DNA from: Bacteroidota bacterium
Lineage (GTDB): Bacteria; Bacteroidota; Ignavibacteria; Tepidaquicellales; Tepidaquicellaceae
Assembly: GCA_018266835.1 (NCBI GenBank)
Contig: JAFDZP010000002.1
Location: forward strand, 262,419-326,418
Length of the DNA stretch: 64,000 bases
Direction of reading: 5' to 3'
The notes beneath the pieces were generated by a model. It was not told the DNA's origin. It did not search any database and saw only the letters and a program-made list of their open reading frames with translations. The position numbers were made by a program, and so were the translations under genes. Below, one piece after another: positions 1-8,839 of this stretch; position 1 is the stretch's first letter, and each line of letters opens with the position of its first letter.

Positions 1-29
1 TGATTTCATTTTATAATTTTGGATTTCAT

Positions 30-101
30 TTACTTTAATAATATCATTGAACGTATTACTGGGAAATAATTGTGTTCAAACCACCCCCTTCCCCCTCCTT
101 G
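30..101 (-). pseudogene. Remnant of a T9SS sorting-domain C-terminus
   Basis: Read on the minus strand this stretch ends in VIRSMILLK followed by a stop, almost the same as the VRSMILIK end of the neighbouring cargo gene that stops at 136. The two ends match at about three quarters of 42 aligned bases. Further upstream the frame runs into the palindromic repeat at 80-127 and then a stop at 102-104, so no complete gene is present. It looks like a leftover or duplicated tail of a T9SS type A sorting domain. It could also be the last codons of a gene destroyed by the repeat. Confidence is modest because only about 17 codons are informative. Confidence 0.4.
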
Positions 102-127
102 CTAAGGAGGGGGACTGAGGGGGCGGT
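80..127. repeat. G/C-rich imperfect palindrome (REP/MITE-like)
   Basis: The core is a perfect 10-bp inverted repeat, CCCCCTCCTT (91-100) and AAGGAGGGGG (104-113), with a 3-base loop. It is flanked by an outer imperfect pair, ACCACCCCCTT against AGGGGGCGGT. The strong G/C asymmetry is unlike the AT-rich surroundings. This kind of palindrome is dispersed in many bacterial genomes; that it is a repeat here is inference, since only one copy lies in the window. Confidence 0.6.
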
Positions 128-135
128 CAGTAAAT

Positions 136-1857
136 TTATTTAATTAATATCATTGAACGTACTTCTGAAAAATCATTTGAAATTAACTTATAGAAGTAAA
201 CTCCGCTTGAAAGTGATGAGCCGTCGAATTTAATTTCATATGCTCCGCTGCTTTGTTTTTCATTAACTAACTGCGCAACTTCACTTCCAAGAACATCATA
301 AATTTTTAGCTGAATGTATGCGGAATTTTTTAATTCGTATTTTATTGTTGTAACCGGATTGAACGGATTCGGGTAATTTTGCTTCAACGAAAAATTATTT
401 ACGACTTCATATGAAGAAGAATTCACACCGACAAGTCCCCCGTTATTCAGAATTTTCATTGTGTATAAGTTGTAATCACTAAGTCCTGTACGCGTATCTT
501 CAAAGCATATAATTGCTCCGTCATTTGTTTTAACAATTTTAGGACTGTATTGATTTCCGGCTGCGTTGCTTACGAGAATATCATCTGCGCTCCATAATAA
601 ATTTCCGTTCGAATCAATTCTCTGCGCATAAATATCATATATTGATGTGCCGGCTCTTCTGTCATCCCATGTAATTATAGAACCAAAATTTCCATCCGAT
701 ATTCCCCTGTTATTATTTTGAGATAACGGAGCATCACAGATTTGTTTCCCGTCCGCTGTCCATTTCATATTTCCGAGCGAATCAAATCTCTGAGCATAAA
801 TATCAATGTTAAACGGAGACGAAGGTCCGTTTCTGAAATCATTCCAGTTAACAATTACTCCGCCTTTCATATCGGTTACAGGATCAGGTCTGTATTGTGA
901 TTCAACAGCTGTACAGATTGCTTTACCGTTTGTTCCGAAAACAGGTGTACCTGTACTGTTCATCCTCTGACAAAATATATCTACGCGGGTTGTAATAGAA
1001 TCCGAATTTCTGTTATCGTTCCATACTATAAATGCTCCGCCCGAATTATCTGCAATGCATCTTTCGTATTGCTGAGTGTAATTTGATGTGCAGAGCGGTA
1101 TTCCGTTTACCTGCCATACAGCATTTCCCGATGGACCAATCTTTTGACAGTATAAATCGTTCCATGTAATTTTTGAATTCCGCGGGTCTCCCCATACTAC
1201 AAAAAATCCGTTATCTGATGTTGTGCATCCTTCTATTTCTGATGCATTTCCGTCCTGCTGCGAAACCCATACTCCGTTAGTCCACATTTTATTTCCGTTG
1301 CTGTCTAATCTGTTTGCTTTTACTTCGTAATCTGAAGAGCTAATTTCACTCGTCAGGTACGCTATGTAACATCCGCCTGCGTTATCGGCGCAAATTTTTG
1401 CCTGTGATTGTCTGTTGCCGTCGTTTACAATTACTTTGCCTGTATCGCTCCATAATTTTGCGCCAGCGCTGGATATTCTTTGCCCCTTGAGAATTGTTCT
1501 AGCTGAAACAATATTATCATCCCAAACTATTATTGCTCCGCCTTTGCCGTCAGTACAGATATCGTAATATCTTTCATCTTCATTTATTTTTACTCCTATA
1601 GGAATTCCTGTAGAATCTCCCCAGACTCTTACTCCAAATTTATTTACACGCTGAGCGTAAACATCTCTGTTACCTGAAGACTGTGTTCTGTTATCTTCCC
1701 AGACAATAATCATTCCGTCGTTTCCGTCGGAGATACATTTCGCTCCAAGCTGATTAAAAGGAGCAATGACTAACGGATTATTTACCGCTGTATTATTTGA
1801 CCATTGTGAGAAGGCATTTGTAAATAGAAATAAGAACAGGATGAGATATTTATGCAT
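136..1857 (-). CDS. Secreted T9SS cargo protein with WxD-type repeats
   Basis: This 573-residue protein is probably exported by Sec and then moved across the outer membrane by the type IX secretion system. Residues 1-17 form a signal peptide (MHKYLILFLFLFTNAFS). The body is built of seven or so repeats of about 60 residues with the pattern GGxIIVWxDxR...DIYAQRxDSxGNxxW, suggesting a beta-propeller-like fold. Residues from about 485 form a type A sorting domain with QNYPNPFNP, a GAYEIKFDGSSLSSGVYFYK stretch and a final RSMILIK. No catalytic motif is visible, so a role in surface adhesion or binding is only a guess. It stands alone on the minus strand, with no convincing operon partner. Confidence 0.85.
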   Translation of the reverse strand: MHKYLILFLFLFTNAFSQWSNNTAVNNPLVIAPFNQLGAKCISDGNDGMIIVWEDNRTQSSGNRDVYAQRVNKFGVRVWGDSTGIPIGVKINEDERYYDICTDGKGGAIIVWDDNIVSARTILKGQRISSAGAKLWSDTGKVIVNDGNRQSQAKICADNAGGCYIAYLTSEISSSDYEVKANRLDSNGNKMWTNGVWVSQQDGNASEIEGCTTSDNGFFVVWGDPRNSKITWNDLYCQKIGPSGNAVWQVNGIPLCTSNYTQQYERCIADNSGGAFIVWNDNRNSDSITTRVDIFCQRMNSTGTPVFGTNGKAICTAVESQYRPDPVTDMKGGVIVNWNDFRNGPSSPFNIDIYAQRFDSLGNMKWTADGKQICDAPLSQNNNRGISDGNFGSIITWDDRRAGTSIYDIYAQRIDSNGNLLWSADDILVSNAAGNQYSPKIVKTNDGAIICFEDTRTGLSDYNLYTMKILNNGGLVGVNSSSYEVVNNFSLKQNYPNPFNPVTTIKYELKNSAYIQLKIYDVLGSEVAQLVNEKQSSGAYEIKFDGSSLSSGVYFYKLISNDFSEVRSMILIK

Positions 1858-2150
1858 CTGAAAAAAATTTGATTATTCTAAAAATATCCAAACATAATGG
1901 ATATATAAAGGGAGATTTTATTCAGTACGCTCGTTATCAATAACTTGTCCCGCACTTGATACGGTACCCGTTCATAACGGAATGAATTCCCAACGGGGAC
2001 GTTGGGAATCAGGGCTTGCAATATAAATGCAGATTTTAGGAATTATTATCAAATTTTGAAGATTATCATAAATACGTATAAAGGTTTTACTCTATATTAA
2101 TAGTTTGAATTTTGCAAACAATACGCGTAATTTTAGCAAAACTAATAGAA
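1858..2150. other. Divergent intergenic region with hairpin
   Basis: The region separates two divergently transcribed secreted-protein genes and should hold both promoters, though I cannot place them with confidence. It contains the hairpin at 1986-2009 and, just before it, a second imperfect inverted stretch around CGTTATC...GGTACC...CATAACG (1932-1980). No RNA gene or open frame is supported. Confidence 0.5.
1986..2009. repeat. Perfect hairpin repeat ATTCCCAAC/GTTGGGAAT
   Basis: Two 9-base arms pair perfectly around the loop GGGGAC. There is no T tract on either strand, and it sits between divergent genes, so it is not a terminator. It resembles in design, though not in sequence, the hairpins at 37823-37846 and 40871-40894. 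Confidence 0.6.
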
Positions 2151-3920
2151 ATGAAAAAGTCGTACCTAATTACATCATTCACCATATTTGTAATTGCCTA
2201 CATTTTCTTCGGTTTCACAAGCCATAACAATTCAAAAATATCTTTTTTTCTGAATAACGAGCTTGCCGCAAGAAACTCAGGCGAAAAATCCTTAGTATGG
2301 ATTTACTTCAATGATAAAGGAACAAACACTTTACAGGATGCTAAGAACAGCTTATCAAAAGAATCCTTAGCAAGAAGAGAACTCAGAGGAACTATCAATG
2401 AAATGGATATTCCTATTTACAACAATTATCTGCAGCAGGTTTTAAATGCAGGAGTTGAAGTAAAACAAAAATCCGACTGGCTAAATGCAATATCAACTTA
2501 CCTTACAAGAGAACAAATAGATTTAGTAACAAATTTTGATTTCATAAAAAAAGTTGACCTCGTAGCAAAGTTCAAAAAAAGAGCTGACGATATAGAGTTT
2601 CAGAGAAATCAGGAATTACCTGTCGTTGAATATAATCCTAACTTAGATAACGGTAACTCAATGAGCTACGGTTCATCCTTATCTCAGATGCAGTTAATCA
2701 ATGCAGTTACTGCTCAGGATAGCGGATACAACGGAGCAGGAATTGTAATTGCATCATTTGATGCCGGATTTGATAACTTAGGACATCCCTGTTTTGATTC
2801 AATAAGAGCAAGAGGCTTGCATACAAAAGATTTTGTAAACGGTGATACAAATGTAGCTAACGGCGGAACAGGAACAGGCGAACACGGTACACAAACACTT
2901 TCACTTATCGGTGGGTATAAGCCGGGTAATTTAATTTCACCTGCATACCGCTCAAGATTTTTACTAGCTAAGACAGAAAATACAGCAAGCGAAACTCCTG
3001 CTGAAGAAGATAACTGGATAGCCGCAGTTCAGTGGGCAGACGGCTTAGGTGCTGATATAATCTCAAGTTCACTGGGATATATTGATATGGATCCCGGTTC
3101 ATCACATACTTATGACTGGACATGGATGAACGGAGACAGCACAGTTATTACCAAGGGAGCAAATCACGCGGCTGATATCGGAATCTGTGTAGTTAACTCA
3201 GCCGGTAACGAAGGATTTAATGCAACACACAATACTTTAGGCGCGCCATCTGACGGTAATAAAGTTATCTGCGTTGGTTCGGTAAACTCAGATAAAAAAC
3301 GTTCTTCATTTTCATCTGTTGGACTTACAACACTCGGAGCTATAAAACCAGATATCTGTGCACTTGGAAATGGTAACTATGTAGCTATGCCAAGTTATGG
3401 TTCAGGTTCTCCTACAACATACACGACAGGTTCAGGAACATCATTCTCCTGCCCAATGACTGCAGGTGTATGCGCAATGATATTGCAGGCAAACCATAAT
3501 TTAACTCCTGCTCAGATAAAAACTATTTTGTGCACAAAAGCGGATTCATCATTTGCTCCCGGAAGACAAAGAGGTTACGGATTAATTAATGCATGGGAAT
3601 CCATCAAGATGGCAAGAACAATGACGAATGTTACCAACCCTTCATCAATTGTTAATGATTATGCATTGGGACAAAATTATCCTAATCCTTTCAACCCTGT
3701 AACAAGAATTGAATTCAGCTTGCCTGTTGATGCAAGTGTAAAAATTGTTGTATTCAACTCGGCAGGAAAAAAAGTTAAAGAATTGGTTAACGAAAGAAGA
3801 GGCGCAGGAAATTACAATGTTACATTCGATGCAAGCGCATTGAACAGCGGAGTTTATTTCTATGCTTTATACTCAAACGGAATTTTGCTGAACACAAAGA
3901 AAATGGTCTTAGTAAAATAA
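2151..3920 (+). CDS. Subtilisin-like S8 serine protease with T9SS sorting domain
   Basis: An exported subtilase of 589 residues from the ATG at 2151. A TTG 13 codons earlier is open, but the ATG puts the signal anchor (MKKSYLITSFTIFVIAYIFF) at the N-terminus and is preferred. A propeptide-like segment of about 110 residues follows. The catalytic triad is visible: Asp204 (SFDAGFD), His245 (GEHGTQT) and Ser431 (GTSFSCPMTAG), with the oxyanion Asn in NSAGNEG. The last 85 residues form a type A sorting domain (QNYPNPFNPVTRIEFSLP, ending KKMVLVK). It probably degrades extracellular protein at the cell surface or in the medium. It is monocistronic, ending in a strong terminator. Confidence 0.93.
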   Translation: MKKSYLITSFTIFVIAYIFFGFTSHNNSKISFFLNNELAARNSGEKSLVWIYFNDKGTNTLQDAKNSLSKESLARRELRGTINEMDIPIYNNYLQQVLNAGVEVKQKSDWLNAISTYLTREQIDLVTNFDFIKKVDLVAKFKKRADDIEFQRNQELPVVEYNPNLDNGNSMSYGSSLSQMQLINAVTAQDSGYNGAGIVIASFDAGFDNLGHPCFDSIRARGLHTKDFVNGDTNVANGGTGTGEHGTQTLSLIGGYKPGNLISPAYRSRFLLAKTENTASETPAEEDNWIAAVQWADGLGADIISSSLGYIDMDPGSSHTYDWTWMNGDSTVITKGANHAADIGICVVNSAGNEGFNATHNTLGAPSDGNKVICVGSVNSDKKRSSFSSVGLTTLGAIKPDICALGNGNYVAMPSYGSGSPTTYTTGSGTSFSCPMTAGVCAMILQANHNLTPAQIKTILCTKADSSFAPGRQRGYGLINAWESIKMARTMTNVTNPSSIVNDYALGQNYPNPFNPVTRIEFSLPVDASVKIVVFNSAGKKVKELVNERRGAGNYNVTFDASALNSGVYFYALYSNGILLNTKKMVLVK

Positions 3921-3946
3921 AGAAACTTAGAACTTATATATAAAAG

Positions 3947-3984
3947 AAAAGCCATCCTAATTTTATTGGGATGGCTTTTTATTT
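3947..3984. terminator. Bidirectional intrinsic terminator
   Basis: Stem AAAAGCCATCC (3947-3957) pairs with GGATGGCTTTT (3969-3979), followed by T-rich sequence on the plus strand and preceded by A-rich sequence that serves the minus strand. It lies between the convergent protease gene and nuoF, so it can end both transcripts. Confidence 0.85.
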
Positions 3985-4007
3985 GTATGAAAAAAATTTG
4001 ATAAATC

Positions 4008-5402
4008 TTATCCGGAATATCTAACCGATTCATCATTCAAATCTTCCTGAACTTTACCCATCAATGACACTACAACTTCATTTTCATTATTCTGCTTTAA
4101 GATGTTGAACCCGTCAGCTTCGTTTCTTACTCCGTGAACTTTATTCAAAATAGGAATGTGAACTGCGTGCTTTGGAATTTTTGCAGCGAACTCATCTCTG
4201 AATTTTCTGATTGTCCATTTTACAGGCCATGCTGCCGCATCACCTAGAGCGCAGATTGTATTTCCTTCGATATTTTCTGCAACTGAAATTAATAAATCAA
4301 GATCTTCCTGTCTTCCTTCACCTCTGTCGATTCTATCTAATACTCTGAGCATCCAGCCGCAGCCCTCTCTGCAAGGAGTGCACTGTCCGCATGATTCATG
4401 ATAATAGAACTTTGTAATTCTTTTTAATACTTTCAGTAAATCCGTATCTTCATCCATTACCATTACACCTGCTGTACCTATAGCAGAGCCGATTGCCTTC
4501 AATGATTCGTTATCCATCTTCATTGTAAGACATTCCTCTCTTGTGAGAGGAGGCATTGATGAACCGCCCGGAATAACCATTTTAATTTGCTTGCCGTTTT
4601 TAACACCGCCGCAGACATCATTAATGATGGTCATTAAAGGTGTACCGGTTTCAAGTTCATAAACACCCGGTTTATTTACATGACCGCTGACACCGAATAA
4701 CAATGTTCCAGGATGTGCAGGCGCTCCGATTTTTGAGAACCATTCACCGCCGTTTTTTATAATCTCAGGTATATTTGAAAGTGTTTCAATATTATTGATA
4801 ATTGTAGGACATCCCCATACACCGATTACTGCAGGGAACGGTGGTTTTACTCTCGGATAAGCGCGTTTGCCTTCAAGTGAGTTCATCATTGAAGATTCCT
4901 CGCCGCAGATGTATGCTCCTGCTCCGCTATGTATATGAATGTTAACTGAGAAATCTGTTCCGAAAATATTTTTACCAACATATCCTTTTTTGTAAGCATC
5001 TGCTAATGCGACTTCCATCATGTTTATCCATCTCCAGTATTCACCTCTGATGTAAACATATGCATCTTTAACTCCAAGAGCGTATGATGAAATCAAAACT
5101 CCTTCTAAAAACTGATGCGGATTCTTTTCAAATATTTCTCTATCCTTAAAGCTGCCCGGCTCTGATTCATCGCCGTTGCAGATAAGATATTTCGGCTTAT
5201 CGTTCTTTGCGAGGAATGACCATTTTAATCCTGTTGGAAAGCATGCGCCGCCTCTGCCTTTTAAATTCGATTTCTTAACTTCATCAACTATTTCCTGCTG
5301 GGACATACCGAGAGCTTTTTTCAAAGTCTGGTAGCCGCCGTTTTTTTCATAAACGTCTATCTTGTGAAAATCAGGAATATCTTTTAATATTAATTTAACC
5401 AT
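4008..5402 (-). CDS. nuoF: NADH-quinone oxidoreductase subunit F
   Basis: The NADH-oxidising, FMN-carrying subunit of complex I, located in the cytoplasmic arm. The 464-residue length fits the family. The FMN/NADH site is seen as GRGGACFPTGLKW (49-61) and GAGAYICGEESS (160-171). The N3 4Fe-4S ligands are Cys338, Cys341, Cys344 (SCGQCTPCREG) and Cys384. It is the last gene of the nuo unit here, 47 bases after nuoE, and is followed by a terminator, so nuoG and the membrane-arm genes are not downstream. The C-terminal 50 residues beyond the Fe-S domain are a short acidic extension. Confidence 0.97.
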   Translation of the reverse strand: MVKLILKDIPDFHKIDVYEKNGGYQTLKKALGMSQQEIVDEVKKSNLKGRGGACFPTGLKWSFLAKNDKPKYLICNGDESEPGSFKDREIFEKNPHQFLEGVLISSYALGVKDAYVYIRGEYWRWINMMEVALADAYKKGYVGKNIFGTDFSVNIHIHSGAGAYICGEESSMMNSLEGKRAYPRVKPPFPAVIGVWGCPTIINNIETLSNIPEIIKNGGEWFSKIGAPAHPGTLLFGVSGHVNKPGVYELETGTPLMTIINDVCGGVKNGKQIKMVIPGGSSMPPLTREECLTMKMDNESLKAIGSAIGTAGVMVMDEDTDLLKVLKRITKFYYHESCGQCTPCREGCGWMLRVLDRIDRGEGRQEDLDLLISVAENIEGNTICALGDAAAWPVKWTIRKFRDEFAAKIPKHAVHIPILNKVHGVRNEADGFNILKQNNENEVVVSLMGKVQEDLNDESVRYSG

Positions 5403-5449
5403 ATTAAACTTTTGTGTAAACTTTTTTGCAAAAAGAAATGATTACGGTA

Positions 5450-5959
5450 TTAGTTTTTTGAAGCTTCGCTTCTGAATTTTGAAATCAGCTCATCTACCTG
5501 AGGCAGAGTGAGATTTTCATAATACTCTTTATTATTTACCTGAAGCATAGGAGCTGTTCCGCATGAACCGAGACACTCAACTTCTTCAATAGAAAAAATT
5601 CCGTCGGAAGTAACTTCTTTATTTTTTATACCGAGCTTATCGCTTACATATTTGAAAAGTTCAGTTCCGCCGCAAAGCATGCACGACACATTTGTGCATA
5701 TCTGCAGATGATATTTTCCTACAGGCTTTTTGAAGTACATTGTATAAAATGTAGCAACGCCCATCACGTGCTCATATGGGAGCTCAAGAAGCTGGCCGAC
5801 GTACTTCATGTTATCGGTTGAAATCCATCCTTCTTTTTCCTGTACCATCCAAAGCACGGGCATGATTGCCGACATCTTTGTAGGGTATTTGGAAATATGC
5901 TTTTCTACAGTTTTTAACTCTTCGCTATTGAACAAATGATTTGAAATATTTTCGAACAT
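5450..5959 (-). CDS. nuoE: NADH-quinone oxidoreductase subunit E
   Basis: The thioredoxin-like 2Fe-2S subunit (N1a centre) of complex I, which partners NuoF. The protein has 169 residues, normal for NuoE. The ligand pattern is Cys88-x4-Cys93 and Cys129-x3-Cys133 (CTNVSC and CLGSC). An N-terminal helical domain carries the usual GW(I/L) and VATFYTMY motifs. It lies between nuoD and nuoF on the same strand with short gaps, consistent with co-transcription. Confidence 0.96.
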   Translation of the reverse strand: MFENISNHLFNSEELKTVEKHISKYPTKMSAIMPVLWMVQEKEGWISTDNMKYVGQLLELPYEHVMGVATFYTMYFKKPVGKYHLQICTNVSCMLCGGTELFKYVSDKLGIKNKEVTSDGIFSIEEVECLGSCGTAPMLQVNNKEYYENLTLPQVDELISKFRSEASKN

Positions 5960-6023
5960 AAAAATTAATTGTGAGAATTGTAAAATTTATTTATCCGCAT
6001 TTTTTGCAGAATTTTTTGCAGCA

Positions 6024-7301
6024 TTACTTATCTGCTTCACCCATCACAGGGTCAACACCGCCAATAATAACAACTGTATCTGCAATCATGCAGTCCTTCA
6101 TCATTACAGGCAATGCCTGTAAGTTACAGAAACTTGGAGCGCGGATCTTTGTACGGAACGGATGTCCGCTGCCGTCGCTGATAAAATAAAATCCGAGTTC
6201 ACCTTTTGATGCTTCAACTGCGGAGTATGACTCCCCTTTAGGAGGATTCGGTCCGAAGTTGATAATCATAAAGTCATGAATAAGCTCTTCCATCTTAGTA
6301 TAAATTCTTTCTTTCTTAGGAAGAACTTTTTTTGTAGCGTATGCATTGTATGCGCCTTGCGGAATTTTATCAAGACATTGTTTCACAATCTTTGTTGACT
6401 CAACCATTTCTTCTACTCTTACATAATATCTTGCGAGACAGTCGCTATCAGGATATGTTGGAATTCTGAAATCTAACTGGTCATAAACTAAATATGGATT
6501 ATCTCTTCTTACATCTGCTTCAACACCTGCTGCGCGGAGAGTCGGTCCCGTTATTCCGTAGTTGATAATATCTTCTTTTGACATGTATCCGATACCTTCT
6601 GTTCTGTTGATGAAAATTTTATTTCTTTCAACAAGGTCACGGCACTCCTGTAAGTATCCGCTGAATTCATCTATAAATTTTCTTATTCCTCTTAAAGCTT
6701 CGTCAGAGATATCCTGCGCAACACCGCCAATACGTGTGTATGAAGTTGTAAATCTTGCTCCGCAAATCAGGTCATACATATCAAGAATTTTTTCTCTTTC
6801 TCTGATTGCCCATAGGAACGGAGTTAATGCTCCGATATCCATAACCATCGCGCCGAATGCAAGGAGATGCGATTGAATTCTTGCAAGCTCGGAGATAAGG
6901 GTTCTGATATATTTTCCTCTTTCAGGAATTTCAAGGTGGATTAACTTTTCAACAGCCTGCGCATAAGCAACATTGTTTGCCATGGGCTGAAGGTAATCTA
7001 ATCTGTCTGTATGAGGAATAAACTCATGGTAGGTTGATGCTTCTGCAAGCTTTTCATATCCTCTGTGAAGATAGCCAAGCTCAGGTACGCATTTTTTTAC
7101 GGTTTCTCCATCGAGACTGAGAAGCAAACGCAATACTCCGTGAGTTGCAGGATGCTGCGGACCCATGTTAAGCACCATTTCATTATCTAACGCATCGTCA
7201 AAAGTCGCGCTTAAGTCTTCTGATTCCAACGCCTGTAAAATCTGCGTTTTCTTAATATCTTTTTTCTCGTCTTGTAAATCTTTATAAATCGTGTGAGACA
7301 T
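6024..7301 (-). CDS. nuoD: NADH-quinone oxidoreductase subunit D
   Basis: The 49-kDa-type subunit that forms the quinone pocket with NuoB. Diagnostic stretches are GPQHPATHGVLRLLL, the ELARIQSHLLAFG helix, FRTKIRAPSF and the C-terminal DPVMGEADK. The length of 425 residues includes a 35-residue charged N-terminal extension before the conserved start, and NuoC is a separate gene, not fused. It precedes nuoE by 64 bases. Confidence 0.97.
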   Translation of the reverse strand: MSHTIYKDLQDEKKDIKKTQILQALESEDLSATFDDALDNEMVLNMGPQHPATHGVLRLLLSLDGETVKKCVPELGYLHRGYEKLAEASTYHEFIPHTDRLDYLQPMANNVAYAQAVEKLIHLEIPERGKYIRTLISELARIQSHLLAFGAMVMDIGALTPFLWAIREREKILDMYDLICGARFTTSYTRIGGVAQDISDEALRGIRKFIDEFSGYLQECRDLVERNKIFINRTEGIGYMSKEDIINYGITGPTLRAAGVEADVRRDNPYLVYDQLDFRIPTYPDSDCLARYYVRVEEMVESTKIVKQCLDKIPQGAYNAYATKKVLPKKERIYTKMEELIHDFMIINFGPNPPKGESYSAVEASKGELGFYFISDGSGHPFRTKIRAPSFCNLQALPVMMKDCMIADTVVIIGGVDPVMGEADK

Positions 7302-7362
7302 TTATTCAATTAATAATTAGTAATGAATAATTAATAATACTATTCTTGTGTGGACAAGTAAA

Positions 7363-7839
7363 TTATTTGTTAGGTAAAGGTATTGAGCCTTCGATTCCCA
7401 TCAAAGGAAAATCTTTTCTTAGCGGGAAATATTCATAATCTTCCGGCATATAAACTCTTCTTAAGTCAGGATGTCCTGTGAATTTTATTCCGATCATATC
7501 ATATGCTTCTCTTTCGTACCAGTTTGTTGAAGCCCAAACTGATGTCAGCGATTGTGATTCGGGATTTTTTCCGTCAATTTCAACTCTGATAAATAGTCTT
7601 TCTTTAAAAGGAATAGAATAAAGATTATAAATAATCTCAAATCTGTTCTTTTTAGTGAAGCGGTCAACGCCGACTGCATCTCTGCACTGATCAAATTGTA
7701 AATCCTGCTTTAAAATATTGCAGACATCTAGAAGATTTTCATTTGGAATTGTAATGGAAGGCGTTCCATTTACATCGGTGTACTGAAGATTAAAATTACT
7801 GAGTTTTTCTTTTAGGGTATTAAGTCTTTGTTCAGTCAT
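7363..7839 (-). CDS. nuoC: NADH-quinone oxidoreductase subunit C
   Basis: The 30-kDa-type subunit of the complex I peripheral arm, 158 residues. The family signature is clear: ANTWYERE-like ASTNWYEREAYDMIGI followed by GHPDLRRVYMPEDYEYFPLRKDFP with small breaks. The ATG at 7839 is preceded by a T/C-rich stretch and a stable hairpin instead of a Shine-Dalgarno site, so expression may be controlled separately from nuoAB. The 61-base gap to nuoD is AT-rich. Confidence 0.95.
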   Translation of the reverse strand: MTEQRLNTLKEKLSNFNLQYTDVNGTPSITIPNENLLDVCNILKQDLQFDQCRDAVGVDRFTKKNRFEIIYNLYSIPFKERLFIRVEIDGKNPESQSLTSVWASTNWYEREAYDMIGIKFTGHPDLRRVYMPEDYEYFPLRKDFPLMGIEGSIPLPNK

Positions 7840-7848
7840 ATAGAAAAG

Positions 7849-7874
7849 AAAGCCCGCATATTTCAGCGGGCTTT
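7849..7874 (-). terminator. Intrinsic terminator between the cargo gene and nuoC
   Basis: AAAGCCCGC (7849-7857) and GCGGGCTTT (7866-7874) form a 9-bp stem with an 8-base loop; on the minus strand it runs into TTTCTTTTC. It begins 10 bases after the stop of the T9SS gene and ends only 9 bases before the nuoC start, so it would interrupt the nuo transcript or act as an attenuator. Confidence 0.75.
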
Positions 7875-7884
7875 AGGTGAATAA

Positions 7885-8829
7885 TTATTTTACTAAAGTC
7901 ATTTTCTTTGTTTCGGTGAAATCACTTGTAATGATTTTATAGAAATAGGTACCACTGGCTAAATTTGAAGCATTGAAATCTACACTATAAGAACCGGCAG
8001 ATTTGTACTCGTTCATTAAGCTCTTTACTTCCTGACCCATCGAATTGTAAATTATCAACTGAACATTACTTGCTTTTGGTAAGCTGAATTTAATGTTAGT
8101 AGTTGGGTTGAAAGGATTAGGATAATTTTGCTCAAGAGCAAATTTATCCGGGACATTTGAATTTGTTGGTGTTACACCAACGTTCGGGCTTCCAATCATA
8201 ACGTCATCTAAATATACTGCGAAACCGTCAACAGCAGCATCTGTATAATATCTGAAACCTACCCAGGCAGTCTGACCGGCTATGAAGTTTAAGCTATATG
8301 CTTTTCTTACAAACTGACCATAAGTCGAGCCGGCAGGGAAAGAAATAGAGGCTAATTTATAACTAGGGAAAAATAGAAAATTTTCAGGCATGGAATCAAT
8401 AATACATACCCAAACTTGCATACTATCAAGATAAGATGCTGAACCGCCGGATACAAAGAATCTTAACGAATCTCCGGCAGTCACGTCTACTCTTTTTGTT
8501 ACTAACCATGCATCTGAAACTTCGTAAGTTCCTGCATTGGTATCTATTGCAGCATACCATGTAGCACCCATAGATCTCTTGCCTGAATGTGATTTTGAAA
8601 GAGCATTAGATAAACCTGGCATAGAATGACCTGAGTCTCTGACTGTCCAGTTTCCCGTTGGGTCAATAGGAAAATTTGCATGGTTCCAGAGGGACCAGCC
8701 GCTTGGAAGAGCGCCCGGAATTGTATCAGTGGTTTCGAAACCTTCCTGCAACTTTATCTGCGCAAACGATGTTTGTGAAAAACTTATTACGAACAACATT
8801 AAGAAGAGGGAGTAGAGTGCTTTTTTCAT
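7885..8829 (-). CDS. T9SS cargo protein, choice-of-anchor J / cleaved-adhesin type
   Basis: A 314-residue secreted protein inside the nuo operon. Residues 1-23 are a signal peptide ending TSFAQ. The central part (about 25-215) looks like a choice-of-anchor J/cleaved-adhesin jelly roll: it begins LQEGFETTDTIPGALPSGW and ends FAVYLDDVMIG. Residues 226-314 are a type A sorting domain (QNYPNPFNPTTNIKFSLP, ending KKMTLVK). Its start lies 10 bases after the nuoB stop, so it is probably co-transcribed with nuoAB. Nothing in it suggests a respiratory role. The domain name is my recognition from sequence pattern; the binding target is unknown. Confidence 0.88.
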   Translation of the reverse strand: MKKALYSLFLMLFVISFSQTSFAQIKLQEGFETTDTIPGALPSGWSLWNHANFPIDPTGNWTVRDSGHSMPGLSNALSKSHSGKRSMGATWYAAIDTNAGTYEVSDAWLVTKRVDVTAGDSLRFFVSGGSASYLDSMQVWVCIIDSMPENFLFFPSYKLASISFPAGSTYGQFVRKAYSLNFIAGQTAWVGFRYYTDAAVDGFAVYLDDVMIGSPNVGVTPTNSNVPDKFALEQNYPNPFNPTTNIKFSLPKASNVQLIIYNSMGQEVKSLMNEYKSAGSYSVDFNASNLASGTYFYKIITSDFTETKKMTLVK

Positions 8830-8839
8830 TGTAGTTTTT

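Noticed and set aside
6024..7301. Plus-strand open frames opposite nuoD
   Set aside because: They run antisense inside a clearly conserved gene and have no independent evidence.
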